Part shown: positions 42,941 to 51,536 of the stretch, one piece after another
Layout: every line of letters starts with the position of its first letter
Position numbering within the stretch: the stretch's first letter is position 1
Assembly: GCF_011752045.1 (NCBI RefSeq)
Contig: NZ_JAAKXW010000005.1
Coordinates: forward strand, 62,001-126,000
Source of the DNA: Microbacterium hydrocarbonoxydans
GTDB taxonomy: Bacteria > Actinomycetota > Actinomycetes > Actinomycetales > Microbacteriaceae
DNA length: 64,000 nt
Reading direction: 5' to 3'
The notes under the pieces: model-generated
Told to the model about the DNA's origin: nothing
The model's database searches: none
Seen by the model: the letters and a program-made list of their open reading frames with translations, nothing else
Position numbers and translations under genes: made by a program

Positions 42941-43906
42941 GTGGCAGCATCCTCACAGCGTAAGAAGAAGACCAAGCGCACCCCGTCCCGTACCAGCGGG
43001 AACCCCGCGAAGAAGCCCGTCGTCGAGCTGGGCCCCGTCACCGCCGGCGACTGGATCGGCGCCGCGCGTCTGCGCACGCTGCCCCTGGCGATCGCTCCGG
43101 TGCTCATCGGCACCGGAGCCGCCCGCAGCACCGGGCCGGAGTTCCACTGGGTCATCGCGCTCGCGTGCCTCGCGGTCGCGGTGCTGCTGCAGATCGGCGT
43201 GAACTTCACGAACGACTACAGCGACGGCATCCGCGGCACCGACGCGCAGCGGGTCGGGCCCGCGAGGCTCACCGCCTCCGGACGGGTGAAGCCGCGCACG
43301 GTGCTGATCGTCGGGCTGGCGTTCTTCGCGCTCGCCGCGGCGGTCGGACTCGCGATCGTGATCCGCACGGGGCAGTGGTGGATGCTCGCCGTCGGCGCCG
43401 CATGCATCGTCGCCGCCTGGTTCTACACCGGCGGCAAGCGGCCCTACGGGTACTACGGGCTCGGCGAGGTCTTCGTGTTCGTGTTCTTCGGGCTGGTCGC
43501 CACCCTCGGCACCACCTGGGTGCAGGTGTTCGCGCTGCCGCAGCAGGCCTGGCTGGGCGCGATCGCCGCAGGGCTCTTCGCCTGCGCGGTGCTGCTGGCC
43601 AACAACCTCCGCGACATCGACCAGGATCGTCTCGTCGGCAAGCGCACCCTGACCGTGCTGATCGGCAGGCGGGCGACGCAGGTGCTGTTCACGCTGTTCG
43701 TGCTCGCACCGTTCGGCATCGCGGTGTTCCTCGCACTGCTGTTCCCGATCGCCTGGCTGTGCCTGCTGGCCCTGCTCGCCGGACTCCCGGCCGTGCTGAT
43801 CGTGTGGACGTACCGGCAGCCGCGGGAACTCGTGATCGCCCTCGCGCTCACGTCGCTGACATCGCTGCTCTACGCAGGCGCGCTGTTCTGGGCCTTCGTC
43901 GGCTGA
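42941..43906 (+). CDS. menA: 1,4-dihydroxy-2-naphthoate polyprenyltransferase
   Basis: The 321-residue UbiA-family membrane enzyme prenylates 1,4-dihydroxy-2-naphthoate in menaquinone synthesis. It has the first Asp-rich motif N-D-Y-S-D-G-I-R-G-T-D, the second N-N-L-R-D-I-D-Q-D-R-x-x-G-K-R-T-L, and eight or nine helices. The first 35 residues are lysine- and arginine-rich and probably cytosolic. The GTG start is 7 nt after TAGGAT. No other men genes lie in the window. Confidence 0.92.
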   Translation: MAASSQRKKKTKRTPSRTSGNPAKKPVVELGPVTAGDWIGAARLRTLPLAIAPVLIGTGAARSTGPEFHWVIALACLAVAVLLQIGVNFTNDYSDGIRGTDAQRVGPARLTASGRVKPRTVLIVGLAFFALAAAVGLAIVIRTGQWWMLAVGAACIVAAWFYTGGKRPYGYYGLGEVFVFVFFGLVATLGTTWVQVFALPQQAWLGAIAAGLFACAVLLANNLRDIDQDRLVGKRTLTVLIGRRATQVLFTLFVLAPFGIAVFLALLFPIAWLCLLALLAGLPAVLIVWTYRQPRELVIALALTSLTSLLYAGALFWAFVG

Positions 43907-43936
43907 GCAGGGGCCGGCGGGATCATCGGCTCCGCG

Positions 43937-44185
43937 CTAGCGATGCTCGTCCAGCGCGCCGACGATCCGATGGAACTCGTCAGGGGCGATCTCGCCCCTG
44001 GCCATCCTCTCCGCGGCGATCCGGCGCGCCTGATCTGCGGCTCCGCTCTCCCGCGTGCGCGGACCCAAGGTCGCCCCCGGGGCCGACAGCCGCACGATCA
44101 GCACGACCAGCGCGATCAGGATGAGCAGCATCAGCACGCCGCCGACCCACATCCAACCCCAGCCGAAACCGGTTCCGTACATCAT
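43937..44185 (-). CDS. SHOCT-domain small membrane protein
   Basis: The 82-residue protein has a Trp/Gly-rich start, one membrane helix (V-L-M-L-L-I-L-I-A-L-V-V-L-I-V) and a C-terminal SHOCT motif (R-R-I-A-A-E-R-M-A-R-G-E-I-A-P-D-E-F-H). The start M-M-Y-G at 44185 is preferred over the upstream ATG because a GGAGACGGAG ribosome site precedes it. A DosR-like box lies 69 nt upstream, with CACACT 22 nt downstream of the box, which links it to the stress island at 53-64 kb. Confidence 0.8.
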   Translation of the reverse strand: MMYGTGFGWGWMWVGGVLMLLILIALVVLIVRLSAPGATLGPRTRESGAADQARRIAAERMARGEIAPDEFHRIVGALDEHR

Positions 44186-44253
44186 CGCTCCGTCTCCTCT
44201 CGACGGCCGCGCGGCCATCAGGGCCAGTGTGCGCGGGAGGCGGGAGCGCTGAC

Positions 44254-44267
44254 GGGCATAAGGTCCC
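44254..44267 (-). promoter_or_regulatory. DosR-like box before the SHOCT gene
   Basis: The minus strand reads GGGACCTTATGCCC. CACACT (44231-44226) follows after 22 nt. It fits GGGACCTTNGNCCC except that TG replaces NG in position. Confidence 0.68.
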
Positions 44268-44302
44268 TTCGCTCCTGGGGAGCGCGGTCCGGTCCGCGCG
44301 GC

Positions 44303-44584
44303 TCAGGCGGCGCTGCCGCCGTCGATCGCCTGGTCCTCGGCATCCGCGTCGGCCTGCGCGGACGAGCCGCGGCTCTCCCGACGCTGGTGCAGACGCGCGG
44401 AGGCGTCGGTGAGCGGGGCGCGCAGGAACAGCATCGAGATGCTCATTCCGATGAGGGCGGCGAAGATCGCGGCCAGCCACCAGAGCTCGCGGAAGATCGG
44501 GAAGAAGAACCACATGATCGCGAGCGGGACGAGGAACGCCAGCAGCCGCAGCACGGAGTAGACGAGGAGAGGTGCGGGCTTCAC
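44303..44584 (-). CDS. DUF4229 membrane protein
   Basis: The 93-residue protein has two hydrophobic helices (L-L-V-Y-S-V-L-R-L-L-A-F-L-V-P-L and L-A-A-I-F-A-A-L-I-G-M-S-I-S-M-L-F-L) and an R-A-P-L-T-D-A-S-A-R-L-H-Q-R-R turn typical of DUF4229, then an acidic tail. Function unknown; the family is common in actinobacteria near menaquinone genes. Its GTG start overlaps the stop of the upstream gene (GTGA). Confidence 0.82.
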   Translation of the reverse strand: MKPAPLLVYSVLRLLAFLVPLAIMWFFFPIFRELWWLAAIFAALIGMSISMLFLRAPLTDASARLHQRRESRGSSAQADADAEDQAIDGGSAA

Positions 44585-45501
44585 CCGTCCAGTCTACGTT
44601 CGCCGGCCTCTGCGGATGCTCCGAGCCGGTCGAGGGGGATTCCGCGCACGACGCGCCGCCAGGGATGCTCGCCGAGGGACCAGAGCAGCCCGGCCTGGAG
44701 GTCGAGGGCGAGGTCCTCGCACCCGGCGGGCAGCGGGACGGATGCCGGCGCCAGGCCATCCCGCCGTCCGGTCCACAGCGTGCCGGGGCGGAGGTCGTCG
44801 GACTGCGAGACGAAGAGCCGGGGGCCCCACCGCACGGCCCCCTGCATGGAGCGGATGCCGGGCGCGAAGCGGTCGATCTCCTCGAAGGAGCCCAGCGGGC
44901 CGTCGGGGACCGTGAACTCCGCGATCCGGCCGCGGTCGTCGGTGCGGTACTCGCCGATGAGCACGCGCCGCAGCGGCCGCCCGCTCGCGTCGAACACCCG
45001 GCCGAGGTAGGAGCAGCGCAGATCGATCGGATGCACCCTGGTGCGCACGGCGACCCGGGCGGTCGACCACGGCCAGTGGCGGCTCATGGCCCGTACCCGC
45101 CGCGCCTCGGCGCCTGTGCGGCGGCTCACGCCGCCGAGGTCGAACTCCCAGATGCCCCGGCCGGTCGCCGCCACGAAGAGCCGATCGCCGAACCACGCGA
45201 CCCCGCCGGCGTGGATCGGCGCGGGCACGAGCTCTCCGTCCTCCTCCAGCGCGAGGGCGACGTCGACGCGACGGCCGCGCTCCAGGTCGATGAAGGTCAC
45301 CCGCGAGGCGAGGTGCCGCCGGCCGCGGTCCTGGCGGAACCAGCTCACCGCGAGGGTGCGGCGTCCGTCGCGGACGCCGACGTCGATGCCCTGCGGGTAC
45401 CACTTCGTCGTCCAGGCCCGTGCGCTGAGCCAGCGCAGGTCGGTCGTGGCGCCGTGCTTCCGCCGCGGCGCGCGCCACATCCTTCCGAGAGGCCAGAGCA
45501 T
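44581..45501 (-). CDS. Hypothetical protein, possibly a beta-propeller
   Basis: I do not recognise the family. The 306-residue protein has repeating short strands with W/F-G-D-R-L-F-V-A and W-G-P-R-L-F-V-S-Q-S motifs spaced like blades of a propeller (I-H-A-G-G-V-A-W, G-I-W-E-F-D-L-G-G, G-A-V-R-W-G-P). The start is placed at 45501, 6 nt after CACGAT and right at GGGAGG; an ATG at 45519 is also possible. The adjacent divergent operon makes surface glycan, so a sugar- or wall-related role is conceivable. Confidence 0.65.
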   Translation of the reverse strand: MLWPLGRMWRAPRRKHGATTDLRWLSARAWTTKWYPQGIDVGVRDGRRTLAVSWFRQDRGRRHLASRVTFIDLERGRRVDVALALEEDGELVPAPIHAGGVAWFGDRLFVAATGRGIWEFDLGGVSRRTGAEARRVRAMSRHWPWSTARVAVRTRVHPIDLRCSYLGRVFDASGRPLRRVLIGEYRTDDRGRIAEFTVPDGPLGSFEEIDRFAPGIRSMQGAVRWGPRLFVSQSDDLRPGTLWTGRRDGLAPASVPLPAGCEDLALDLQAGLLWSLGEHPWRRVVRGIPLDRLGASAEAGERRLDG

Positions 45502-45604
45502 CCTCCCATCGTGGTCCATGCGTGCGGGGCGCCGGACCAGGACACCCCGCGTTCACCTCGGCGTCCCCGGCCGGCCACGATCGCGTGACAGCATCCGTGG
45601 CATC

Positions 45605-46585
45605 ATGCGCGCCCCGCTCGTCACCGTCATCCTCCCTGCCAAGGACGCGGGTGCCTACATCGGCACCACCCTGGAGACCCTGACCCGTCAGTTCGCCGAT
45701 CCGTCGGCGGTGAAGCTCGTCGCGATCGACGACGGCTCCGGCGACGGCACTGGGGAGCTCATGCGTCGCTACGCCGAGCGGTTCGGAGCCGCCGAGGTGA
45801 TCCGCAACCCGCGCCCCGCGGGCCTCGCGAGCGCCCGCAACCAGGGGCTCGCGCACGTCGAAGGCGACGCGTTCTGCTTCGTGGACGGCGACGACTGGAT
45901 GCAGCCGCGGCGCCTCGAGGTGCTGACGGCGCGACTCGCCGAGCTCGGATGCGACTTCCTGCGCACCGACCACGTCACCGTGAACGCCAGCCGGCGCACG
46001 CTCGTGCGCGCTCCGCATCCCTGGCGGGAGCGGGTCGTGTCCCCGCGCGAGGCGATCCTGCCCGAAGACGAGCCGACCATGGTCGACTACCCCTTCGCCT
46101 GGGCCGGGCTGTTCCACCGCAGGGTTCTGGACGAGGGACTCGCGGAGTTCCCGCCCGGACTGTTCACCGCGGAGGACCGCCCCTGGATCTGGCGGCTGCA
46201 CCTGAAGGCGCGCTCCTTCGCCGTCGTCGACGCGCCGGCTCTGCTGTACCGGCGCGGGGTGGCGTCGTCGCTCACGCAGGTGCGCGACCGCCGTCAGCTC
46301 GACTTCGCGAGGGCGATGACGGCGGTGATCGAGATCGTGGAGCAGGATGCCGAGGCGGAGCGCTTCCTGCCCAAGGCGACCTGGACGGCGCTGGCCCTCA
46401 GCTCCCGTCACCTGGTCCGCGCCCGCCGGATGACCCCTGCGCTGCGTGCGGAGATGCGGGGCAGCATCCGCGCGCTGATCCGGCGTCTGCCCGCCGACGC
46501 GGTCCCCGGGGTGGTGCGCCGGCTCGACGGCCCGCGACGCCGGGTGCTCGCCTCGCTGCTGCGCGAGCGGGGGAGCGCGGCATGA
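45605..46585 (+). CDS. Family 2 glycosyltransferase
   Basis: The 326-residue GT2 enzyme has the GT-A nucleotide site V-T-V-I-L-P-A-K-D-A-G-A-Y-I, A-I-D-D-G-S-G-D-G-T, and the metal-binding D-G-D-D-W. It begins the glycan operon. The ATG at 45605 starts the fold; the frame is open upstream without homology. Its stop overlaps the next start as ATGA. It probably adds a sugar to a surface or secreted glycan; donor and acceptor are unknown. Confidence 0.87.
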   Translation: MRAPLVTVILPAKDAGAYIGTTLETLTRQFADPSAVKLVAIDDGSGDGTGELMRRYAERFGAAEVIRNPRPAGLASARNQGLAHVEGDAFCFVDGDDWMQPRRLEVLTARLAELGCDFLRTDHVTVNASRRTLVRAPHPWRERVVSPREAILPEDEPTMVDYPFAWAGLFHRRVLDEGLAEFPPGLFTAEDRPWIWRLHLKARSFAVVDAPALLYRRGVASSLTQVRDRRQLDFARAMTAVIEIVEQDAEAERFLPKATWTALALSSRHLVRARRMTPALRAEMRGSIRALIRRLPADAVPGVVRRLDGPRRRVLASLLRERGSAA

Positions 46586-47925
46586 CCCGGATCTTCGCGC
46601 TGCACAGCGCCTACGGGCTCGCCACCGTGGCGGCCGCCCTCGACGGCGGGCTGCTCGACGGCGAGGGCGAGAGCATCCTCGTGCCGTTCAACTCCGCGCG
46701 GGTGCCGGAGACCGCCCTGGGGATCGCAGCCGACCCGGCGCTGCGGTCGCTGCGCGGCCGGTTCGACCGGGTGGAGGAGCTGGAGGCCGTGCTCGGCGCG
46801 CTGCATCCCAGCTCCTGGAAGCCGCGCGACGCCGAGCTGCCCGTGCTCGGGCGCCTGCTCACGCGCGCGTGGGGTCTCGATCCGCGCGATCTCGAGCTGT
46901 TCGTGCAGAGCCCGCAGGTCGCCCCCGCGCGCACCCTGATGTCGCTGTTCCCCGGCGCCCGCATCACGATCATCGGCGACGGGCTGATGACCTGGTCGCC
47001 GATGCGGGTGAAGCTCAGCCACACGGTGGCCGCACGGATCGGCCGGGTCGTGCACGCCGACGTGGTCCCGGGGGTGACGCCCCTGGTCGCCTCTCCGCAC
47101 GCCACGACCGTGCCGGTGCCGCCTGACCTGTTCCGGGCCGCGCTCGAGGAGACCGCGATCGACGATGCCGGGACGCTCGCCGACGGCACGCCCACCGTGC
47201 TGGTGCTCGGACAGTACCTTTCGGCGCTCGGACTCGTGACGCCCGCCGAGGAGATCGCCCTCCAGGGGGAGCTCATCGACCGGGCCATGGACTGGGCTCC
47301 GCAGCGGATCGTCTTCAAGCCGCATCCCTCTGCTCCGCCGCTGATCACGGATGCCGTGCGCCGGCGCGCGGAGCGGCACGGCGTGGAGTTCGCCGAATAC
47401 CGGGGCGCGCTCGCCGCCGAGCTGCTCGCCGAGCGGCTCGGCGTGCTGGCCGTCGTCGCCGGCTTCTCGACGGCGCTGCCGACGGTGCATGCGCTGCTCG
47501 GCACGCCGATCGGCGCCGCCGGCACCGCCTCGGTGCTGCGGCGGCTGGAGCCGTTCGAGAACAGCAACCGCATCCCCGCGACGATCGTCGATGCGCTCAC
47601 CCGCGACGACTCCCCATACCGGGAACCTGAGCGGCTCCAGCTGCTCGTGGACGCGGTCGGCTACGCCATGCAGCCGGTGGTCGCCGGGCACCTCCGCCCG
47701 CGCGCGGAGGACTTTCTGCGTGCTGCGGACGAGGCCGAGCGGCGGCGGTACTTCACGCCCGCTCGGCTGGCGGCGCTGCGGCTCCCCGGTGCGCCGCGAC
47801 CGGGAGTGCTCGATCGCGCCCTCCGCCCGGCCGGCGGGGTCGGGAGGGTCGAGGAGGCGAGGCTGACGGTGCTCGGCGCGCGGCGCCGGGCGGCACGAGC
47901 ATGGAAGGCGATCCGAGGACGATGA
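46582..47925 (+). CDS. Polysialyltransferase-family protein
   Basis: The 447-residue protein resembles the bacterial alpha-2,8-polysialyltransferase family (Pfam POLYST, GT52-like): short strand I-F-A-L-H-S-A-Y-G at the start, the central I-T-I-I-G-D-G-L-M-T-W-S-P, and the nucleotide-sugar region V-F-K-P-H-P-S-A-P-P and V-V-A-G-F-S-T-A-L-P. In Gram-negatives such enzymes polymerise sialic acid into capsules. The setting with neuA and neuB supports a nonulosonic-acid substrate. Both ends overlap neighbours, so the operon is coupled. Confidence 0.78.
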   Translation: MTRIFALHSAYGLATVAAALDGGLLDGEGESILVPFNSARVPETALGIAADPALRSLRGRFDRVEELEAVLGALHPSSWKPRDAELPVLGRLLTRAWGLDPRDLELFVQSPQVAPARTLMSLFPGARITIIGDGLMTWSPMRVKLSHTVAARIGRVVHADVVPGVTPLVASPHATTVPVPPDLFRAALEETAIDDAGTLADGTPTVLVLGQYLSALGLVTPAEEIALQGELIDRAMDWAPQRIVFKPHPSAPPLITDAVRRRAERHGVEFAEYRGALAAELLAERLGVLAVVAGFSTALPTVHALLGTPIGAAGTASVLRRLEPFENSNRIPATIVDALTRDDSPYREPERLQLLVDAVGYAMQPVVAGHLRPRAEDFLRAADEAERRRYFTPARLAALRLPGAPRPGVLDRALRPAGGVGRVEEARLTVLGARRRAARAWKAIRGR

Positions 47926-49076
47926 AGAAGCAGAGCACGGTCGCGATCATCCCGGCGCGCGGCGGGTCCAAGGGCGTGCCGCGCAAGAACCTCCAGCGGG
48001 TGGGCGGCATCCCGCTCGTGGTCCGCGCGATCCGCGCCGCTTCGGATGCCGACGGCGTCGACCTCGTCGCGGTGTCCACCGACGACGAGGAGATCGCGGC
48101 GGTCAGCGCCGCGGCGGGGGCGCGGGTGATCCGCCGTCCCGCCGGCATCTCCGGAGACACCGCCAGCTCCGAGAGCGCCCTGCTGCACGCGCTCGACGAG
48201 CTGGAGGGCGAGGGGATCGCCGTCGGGGTGGTGGCCTTCCTGCAGGCGACCTCGCCGTTCATCCCCGCGGACGTGCTGGCCGACGCCGTCGCCGAGGTCC
48301 GCGCCGGGAGGGCGGACAGCGTGTTCTCCGCGCAGGAGACCTACGGCTTCCTCTGGCGGGAGGGCGGCGACGGGGCGGCGGAGGCGATCAACCACGACGC
48401 CGCGGTCCGACCCCGCCGGCAGGACCGCGAGCCGCATCACCTCGAGACCGGGGCCTTCTACGTGTTCTCCGCGGCGGGCTTCCGCGCGAGCGGGCACCGC
48501 TTCTTCGGACGGACCCGGATCGCCGCGGTGCCGGAGTGGACGGCGATCGAGATCGACGACGAGCACCAGCTGCGGATCGCCAGGACGCTCGCCGCGCTGC
48601 ACGAGCCTGCGCATCCGATCCCGGCGAAGGCCGTGGTCACCGATTTCGACGGCGTGCACACCGACGACACCGCGATCATCGACGCCGACGGGCACGAGCG
48701 GGTGCGGGTGAGCCGCGAGGACGGCATGGGCGTCTCGCTGCTGCGCCGCGCCGGCGTGCCGATGCTGATCCTCTCCACCGAGATGAACGGCGTGGTCAGG
48801 GCCCGCGGACGCAAGCTGCAGGTGCCGGTGCTGCACGGCATCGACGACAAGGAGACCGCGCTGCGGGCGTGGGCCGCCGACGGCGGCATCGACCTCGCGG
48901 ACATCGCCTATCTGGGCAACGATGTCAACGACCTCCCCGCGATGCGGATCGTCGGCTGGCCGGTCGCCGTGGCGAACGCGCATCCGCTCGTCCTCGAGGA
49001 GGCGCGCGTCGTGCTGAGCCGCACGGGCGGGAACGGGGCCGTGCGCGAGCTGATCGAACGGGTGTTGCCGGGCTGA
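47922..49076 (+). CDS. neuA: CMP-sialic acid synthetase fused to a KdsC-like HAD phosphatase
   Basis: The 384-residue protein has an N-terminal cytidylyltransferase domain (A-I-I-P-A-R-G-G-S-K-G-V-P-R-K-N, the NeuA P-loop; L-Q-A-T-S-P-F) to about residue 225 and a C-terminal HAD domain (V-V-T-D-F-D-G-V-H-T-D-D, then Y-L-G-N-D-V-N-D-L-P), as in KdsC-type sugar-acid 8/9-phosphatases. It could dephosphorylate and then activate a nonulosonic acid. The ATG at 47922 follows GAGGAC and overlaps the preceding TGA; the in-frame ATG at 47901 is less likely. Confidence 0.88.
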   Translation: MKKQSTVAIIPARGGSKGVPRKNLQRVGGIPLVVRAIRAASDADGVDLVAVSTDDEEIAAVSAAAGARVIRRPAGISGDTASSESALLHALDELEGEGIAVGVVAFLQATSPFIPADVLADAVAEVRAGRADSVFSAQETYGFLWREGGDGAAEAINHDAAVRPRRQDREPHHLETGAFYVFSAAGFRASGHRFFGRTRIAAVPEWTAIEIDDEHQLRIARTLAALHEPAHPIPAKAVVTDFDGVHTDDTAIIDADGHERVRVSREDGMGVSLLRRAGVPMLILSTEMNGVVRARGRKLQVPVLHGIDDKETALRAWAADGGIDLADIAYLGNDVNDLPAMRIVGWPVAVANAHPLVLEEARVVLSRTGGNGAVRELIERVLPG

Positions 49077-49159
49077 CCTGTGCCGGTAACCCTCCTGTCG
49101 CGCGGTGTTCACCCTCGGCGCGTACCCAGGAGGGAAGGCAATCGACGACCGGAGGAACC

Positions 49160-50032
49160 ATGACTGTCAGCATCGGCTCGCGCGTGATCGGCGGCGGGCA
49201 CCCCGCCTACGTCATCGCGGAGATCGGCCTGAACCACAACGGCGACGTCGAGATCGCCAAGAGGCTCATCGACGTGGCGGCCCGTGCGGGCGCCGACGCG
49301 GTGAAGTTCCAGAAGCGCACCCCGGAGATCTCCACCCCCGAGCACATGCGCGACGTCCCGCGTGAGACCCCGTGGGGGACCATGAGCTACCTCGAGTACC
49401 GCCGCCGGGTCGAGTTCGGCCGCGACGAGTACATCGAGATCGGCGACCACGCCACCATGCTCGGCCTGGACTGGTTCGCCTCCCCGTGGGACGTGCCGAG
49501 CGTCGAGTTCCTCGAGGACCTCAACGTCGTCGCGCACAAGGTCGCCTCCGCGAGCCTCACCGACACGGAGCTGCTGCTCGCGCTGCGCGAGACGGGCAAG
49601 CCGATCATCCTCTCCACCGGCATGTCGACCAGCGAGCAGATCGACCGCGCGCTGGACACCCTCGGCACCGACCGCGTGGTGCTGCTGCACGCCACCTCGA
49701 CGTACCCGCTGGAGCCCGAGGAGGCCAACCTCCGCGTCATCGCGACGCTGCGCGACCGCTACCCGGGCATCCCCGTCGGCTACTCCGGACACGAGCGCGG
49801 GCTGCAGATCTCGCTCGCCGCCGTCGCGCTCGGCGCGGTCGCCGTCGAGCGCCACATCACGCTGGACCGCACGATGTGGGGCTCCGACCACGCGGCATCC
49901 CTCGAGCCTGCCGGTCTCGAGCACCTCGTGCGCGACATCCGCGTGATCGAGAAGGCCCTCGGCGACGGCGTCAAGCGCGTGTTCGACAGCGAGCAGGCGC
50001 CGATGGCGAAGCTCCGCCGCGTCCCCGCCTGA
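49160..50032 (+). CDS. neuB: N-acetylneuraminate synthase-family enzyme, lacking the SAF domain
   Basis: The 290-residue TIM barrel condenses phosphoenolpyruvate with an N-acetyl sugar to form a nonulosonic acid. It has Y-V-I-A-E-I-G-L-N-H-N-G-D, A-V-K-F-Q-K-R-T, S-T-G-M-S-T, G-Y-S-G-H-E and A-V-E-R-H-I-T-L-D. Typical NeuB is about 345 residues with an antifreeze-like SAF domain that caps the partner's active site; that domain is missing here. A GGAGGAACC ribosome site precedes the ATG. The 83-nt upstream gap may hold a second promoter. Confidence 0.88.
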   Translation: MTVSIGSRVIGGGHPAYVIAEIGLNHNGDVEIAKRLIDVAARAGADAVKFQKRTPEISTPEHMRDVPRETPWGTMSYLEYRRRVEFGRDEYIEIGDHATMLGLDWFASPWDVPSVEFLEDLNVVAHKVASASLTDTELLLALRETGKPIILSTGMSTSEQIDRALDTLGTDRVVLLHATSTYPLEPEEANLRVIATLRDRYPGIPVGYSGHERGLQISLAAVALGAVAVERHITLDRTMWGSDHAASLEPAGLEHLVRDIRVIEKALGDGVKRVFDSEQAPMAKLRRVPA

Positions 50033-50038
50033 GCCGGC

Positions 50039-51415
50039 ATGGTCTCCGCAGACGGTCTGCGCGTCGTCGCCATCGCCGACGCCGACTCGTTCGTGAAGTG
50101 GTCGGCATCGCTGCTCGGCGGAGTGCCCGGCATCCGTCCGCACCTGCTGCTCGTGCGCACCCCGCTCACCGCGAGCGCCGCGCAGGAGCGCACGGCGCTC
50201 ACGGGCACCGGACTCGACGCGTCAGCCGTGTCGCGGGTCGTGTTCGGCGAAGTCGGTCCGTGGCTGGAGGCGCAGCGCCCCGATGTGGTGCTGCTCGCCG
50301 GCCGCGGGCCGTTCGTGCGGCTGATGGGCCGGGTGATCGACGCGCTGACCCACCGGCCGGTGACCGTCTCGGGCCTTCCCGGGATGGCGATCCCCGCGCA
50401 GCGCGGGGCGCTCGACTATCGGCGGCACGCCGATCTCCTGGTCGTGCACTCGCACCGCGAGCAGCGCGCGTTCGCGGAGCTCGGGCGGCGCATCGGCGTG
50501 CAGCTGCCGACGGCGCTCGCCACGCTGCCGTTCGCCAGGACGAAGGCGCGGATGCTCGCGCCGGCCGTGGCGCTGTCGGTCTCCTCGGGGCGAGCCGCGA
50601 TGACGCTGGCCGAGCGGCCTCCTTCGGTCGCGCGTCCGCCCGCGACCGACATCGTGTTCGCCGCGCAGGCGCTCGTCCCCGTCGCGCGGGAGGAGCGGGC
50701 GGAGATCGCCGCGACGCTCGTGCGGGCCGCCGAGGCCGATCCGTCGCGTCGGATCGTCGTGAAGCTGCGGTCGAGGCCGGGGGAGGCGGAGACGCACCTC
50801 GAGCACGACCCGTACACCGGACTGCTCCCGGCCAGGCGTCCGGCGAACCTCGTGGTGTCGTACGACTCGATGTCCGAGGCGCTGTCGACGGCCGCGGGTC
50901 TCGTGACGGTGAGCTCGACGGCGGCGATCGAGGCGGTGGCCCAGGGCGTCCCGGTGATCGCGCTCGACTCGTTCGGGGTGTCGAAGACTCTGCTCAACAC
51001 GGTGTTCGTCGGCAGCGGGCTGCTCGGCGGACGGCAGGAGGTCGTCAGCGGCCGGTTCCGGCATCCGCATCCGGACTGGCTGCGCGACAACTACTTCCAC
51101 CCGGAATCGGAGTCGACGTGGTGGGAGCACGTGGAGCAGCTCGTCGCCCTGCGTCGCGCAGGGTCGCTGCCGGCCCGGCGCGTGCCGGCGGGCCGTGGAG
51201 GGCGGCTGCATGCGGCGTGGCACCGTGCGAGCGTGCTCGGCCGCGAGGACCGCTCCGTCGGCGGGACTCTCGCCCTTGCCGCAGGGGTGCCGGCCACGCG
51301 GATCCTGTCGGCGGTGCGACGCCGGCGGGAGGCGACGGATGCCGGCACGTGGGCGGACGCGTCCACCGACTACACGCTCGAGCCGAACCCGTTCCACGAC
51401 TCGGTCCGGCGGTGA
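50039..51415 (+). CDS. DUF6716 putative glycosyltransferase
   Basis: The 458-residue protein matches DUF6716, a predicted GT-B-like glycosyltransferase family. Segments include I-A-D-A-D-S-F-V-K-W-S, V-V-L-L-A-G-R-G-P, and a C-terminal nucleotide-sugar region V-S-S-T-A-A-I-E-A-V-A-Q-G-V-P-V-I-A-L. It follows neuB by 6 nt and ends the operon. A sialic-acid transferase or polymerase partner role is inferred only from context. Confidence 0.83.
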   Translation: MVSADGLRVVAIADADSFVKWSASLLGGVPGIRPHLLLVRTPLTASAAQERTALTGTGLDASAVSRVVFGEVGPWLEAQRPDVVLLAGRGPFVRLMGRVIDALTHRPVTVSGLPGMAIPAQRGALDYRRHADLLVVHSHREQRAFAELGRRIGVQLPTALATLPFARTKARMLAPAVALSVSSGRAAMTLAERPPSVARPPATDIVFAAQALVPVAREERAEIAATLVRAAEADPSRRIVVKLRSRPGEAETHLEHDPYTGLLPARRPANLVVSYDSMSEALSTAAGLVTVSSTAAIEAVAQGVPVIALDSFGVSKTLLNTVFVGSGLLGGRQEVVSGRFRHPHPDWLRDNYFHPESESTWWEHVEQLVALRRAGSLPARRVPAGRGGRLHAAWHRASVLGREDRSVGGTLALAAGVPATRILSAVRRRREATDAGTWADASTDYTLEPNPFHDSVRR

Positions 51416-51536
51416 GGACACCGAGCAGGGGGCGGCATGACGCCTCGGTGAGAAGTCCGATTCTCGCCCGCGGGAGTGTTCTTTTCTGCCCCTGATCTGG
51501 GGTGGCAATGTCGGTGGCCCCTGGTTTCATAGGGGT

